Positions 63,421-64,000 of a stretch of DNA of 64,000 nt are shown piece by piece. Position numbers and translations under genes: made by a program. A model generated the notes under the pieces. The model saw only the letters and a list, made by a program, of their open reading frames with translations, searched no databases and was not told the DNA's origin. Origin of the DNA: CAMBRQ01 sp945870325 (lineage in GTDB: Bacteria; Bacillota; Clostridia; Lachnospirales; Lachnospiraceae); the NCBI RefSeq assembly GCF_050313795.1, contig NZ_JBNPMC010000017.1, forward strand, positions 4,928 to 68,927. Reading direction: 5' to 3'. Positions within the stretch are counted from its first letter, which is position 1. Every line of letters begins with the position of its first letter.

Positions 63421-64000
63421 GGGGAATTTAGGGGAGAAAGTGGAGTGTTGGAGGTGTACGGTGCAAGGGCAGGGAAGTTGTGGGCTGTAGCCGGATCGTT
63501 TCGCCAAGACCTCGTAACAGAAAAAGATACCGTCCGTTCTAACCGGGCATATTCGCCGTAAGCCCTTGATGGCCTTACGACTCAGATGCCCTCGAAACCA
63601 GGACTTGTAGTCCTGGTTTCGCACGAACTGACGGTATCTTTTTCTGCAACGAGGTCTAAGGCTCATGATACGGTCACAGCCCACAACTTCCCTGCCCTTG
63701 CACCTGACATCTCCGTGGACTCAAGGCTTTCTCCTGTGTGGGATTCCGGCGGGAATGTGTGTGGGACGGTGCCGGTGGGGAAACATATTGGAGGTGTGGG
63801 GGAGGAAGAAAACTCCTGTTTACTTCATGAATATAAATTCGTTCCACTCCCAATCTGTTACCCATCCAACACCGTTCCACACACATCCTCGCCAGGAATC
63901 CTCCCGGTGGAAAAAACTCTGAGATTCCGAAAATGTCAGGTGAAGCAGAAGAAGATGGATGGCTCCGAGAGCGTCAAGTAAGTGTTACAAGGCGTTAGCA
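63421..64000. repeat. Composite palindromic element, copy 4 (cut by window end)
   Basis: Starts GGGGAATTT two bases after the dut stop. Hairpin F (63454-63708) has ends GTGTACG and CCTGAC, basal stem GTGCAAGGGCAGGGAAGTTG with its complement, and tip hairpins TAAG/CTTA and CGAAACCAGGAC / GTCCTGGTTTCG. A linker with GGATTCCGGCGGG and CGCCAGGAATCCTCCC follows, then GTCAGGTGAAGCAGAAGAAG opens an E-type hairpin at 63935 that continues past the window. Frames within it are not genes. Confidence 0.88.

Noticed and set aside
63586..63981. Open frame of 131 codons in copy 4
   Set aside because: Lies across a palindrome and linker, with no ribosome site or recognisable protein features.

Overview
The window comes from an anaerobic, low-to-medium GC Firmicute, most likely a gut Lachnospiraceae (Dorea / Mediterraneibacter / Blautia-like). 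The grounds are AGGAGG-type ribosome binding sites, T-box leaders before amino-acid genes, the class III anaerobic ribonucleotide reductase NrdDG, the cysE-cysS-mrnC-rlmB-sigH cluster, and Clostridia-style family members throughout. The genus call is inference. About 55 protein genes, three tRNAs, three T-box leaders, one glycine riboswitch and one complete insertion sequence are supported. Almost all genes read on the + strand.

Layout. 1-6.6 kb: the end of purL, gdhA, a glycosyltransferase fused to a MarR-like domain (- strand), tRNA-Val and tRNA-Met, a small membrane protein, ispF and an Eis-like acetyltransferase. 7.4-12.3 kb: an envelope-lipid cluster (DedA, GT4 glycosyltransferase, a truncated DUF374 acyltransferase) running into a two-component system. 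12.5-17.1 kb: a Cys T-box, cysE, cysS, mrnC, rlmB, sigH and tRNA-Thr. 17.2-25.6 kb: transporters, a Nudix protein, glnS, a MocR regulator and cardiolipin synthase. 25.7-38.2 kb: purA, asnB, a second two-component system with a lipoprotein, small proteins, and a Thr T-box reading into a thioesterase and thrS. 38.3-40.6 kb: an AI-2E family exporter and metA. 40.7-42.8 kb: an IS1634-type element. 43-53.4 kb: a one-carbon block with glycine riboswitch, gcvT-gcvH-gcvPA-gcvPB-lplA-lpdA, glyA, fchA and folD. 53.5-59.4 kb: a divergent tyrosine-recombinase-like protein, an alanine/glycine symporter, and a T-box (Trp specifier) ABC importer. 60.3-63.4 kb: nrdD, nrdG and dut.

The genes from 43 to 56 kb form a coherent glycine/serine/C1 module. 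Glycine is sensed by the riboswitch, imported by the symporter, cleaved by the GCV system with its own lipoylation and dihydrolipoyl dehydrogenase, exchanged with serine by GlyA, and the C1 unit is oxidised by FolD and FchA. FolD has lost the two residues needed for cyclohydrolase chemistry, so FchA probably supplies that step.

The most unusual feature is a family of large nested-palindrome elements placed immediately after stop codons at 6590-7324, 27048-27517, 59388-60122 and 63421-64000 (cut by the window end). Two copies are exactly 735 bp and are near reverse complements of each other. Each is built from long hairpins with fixed end motifs (GTGTACG / CCTGAC) and variable two-hairpin tips. 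Other notable points are the 159-bp target duplication around the IS, which preserved a working gcv promoter, the DUF374/response-regulator junction, and the GT2-MarR fusion.
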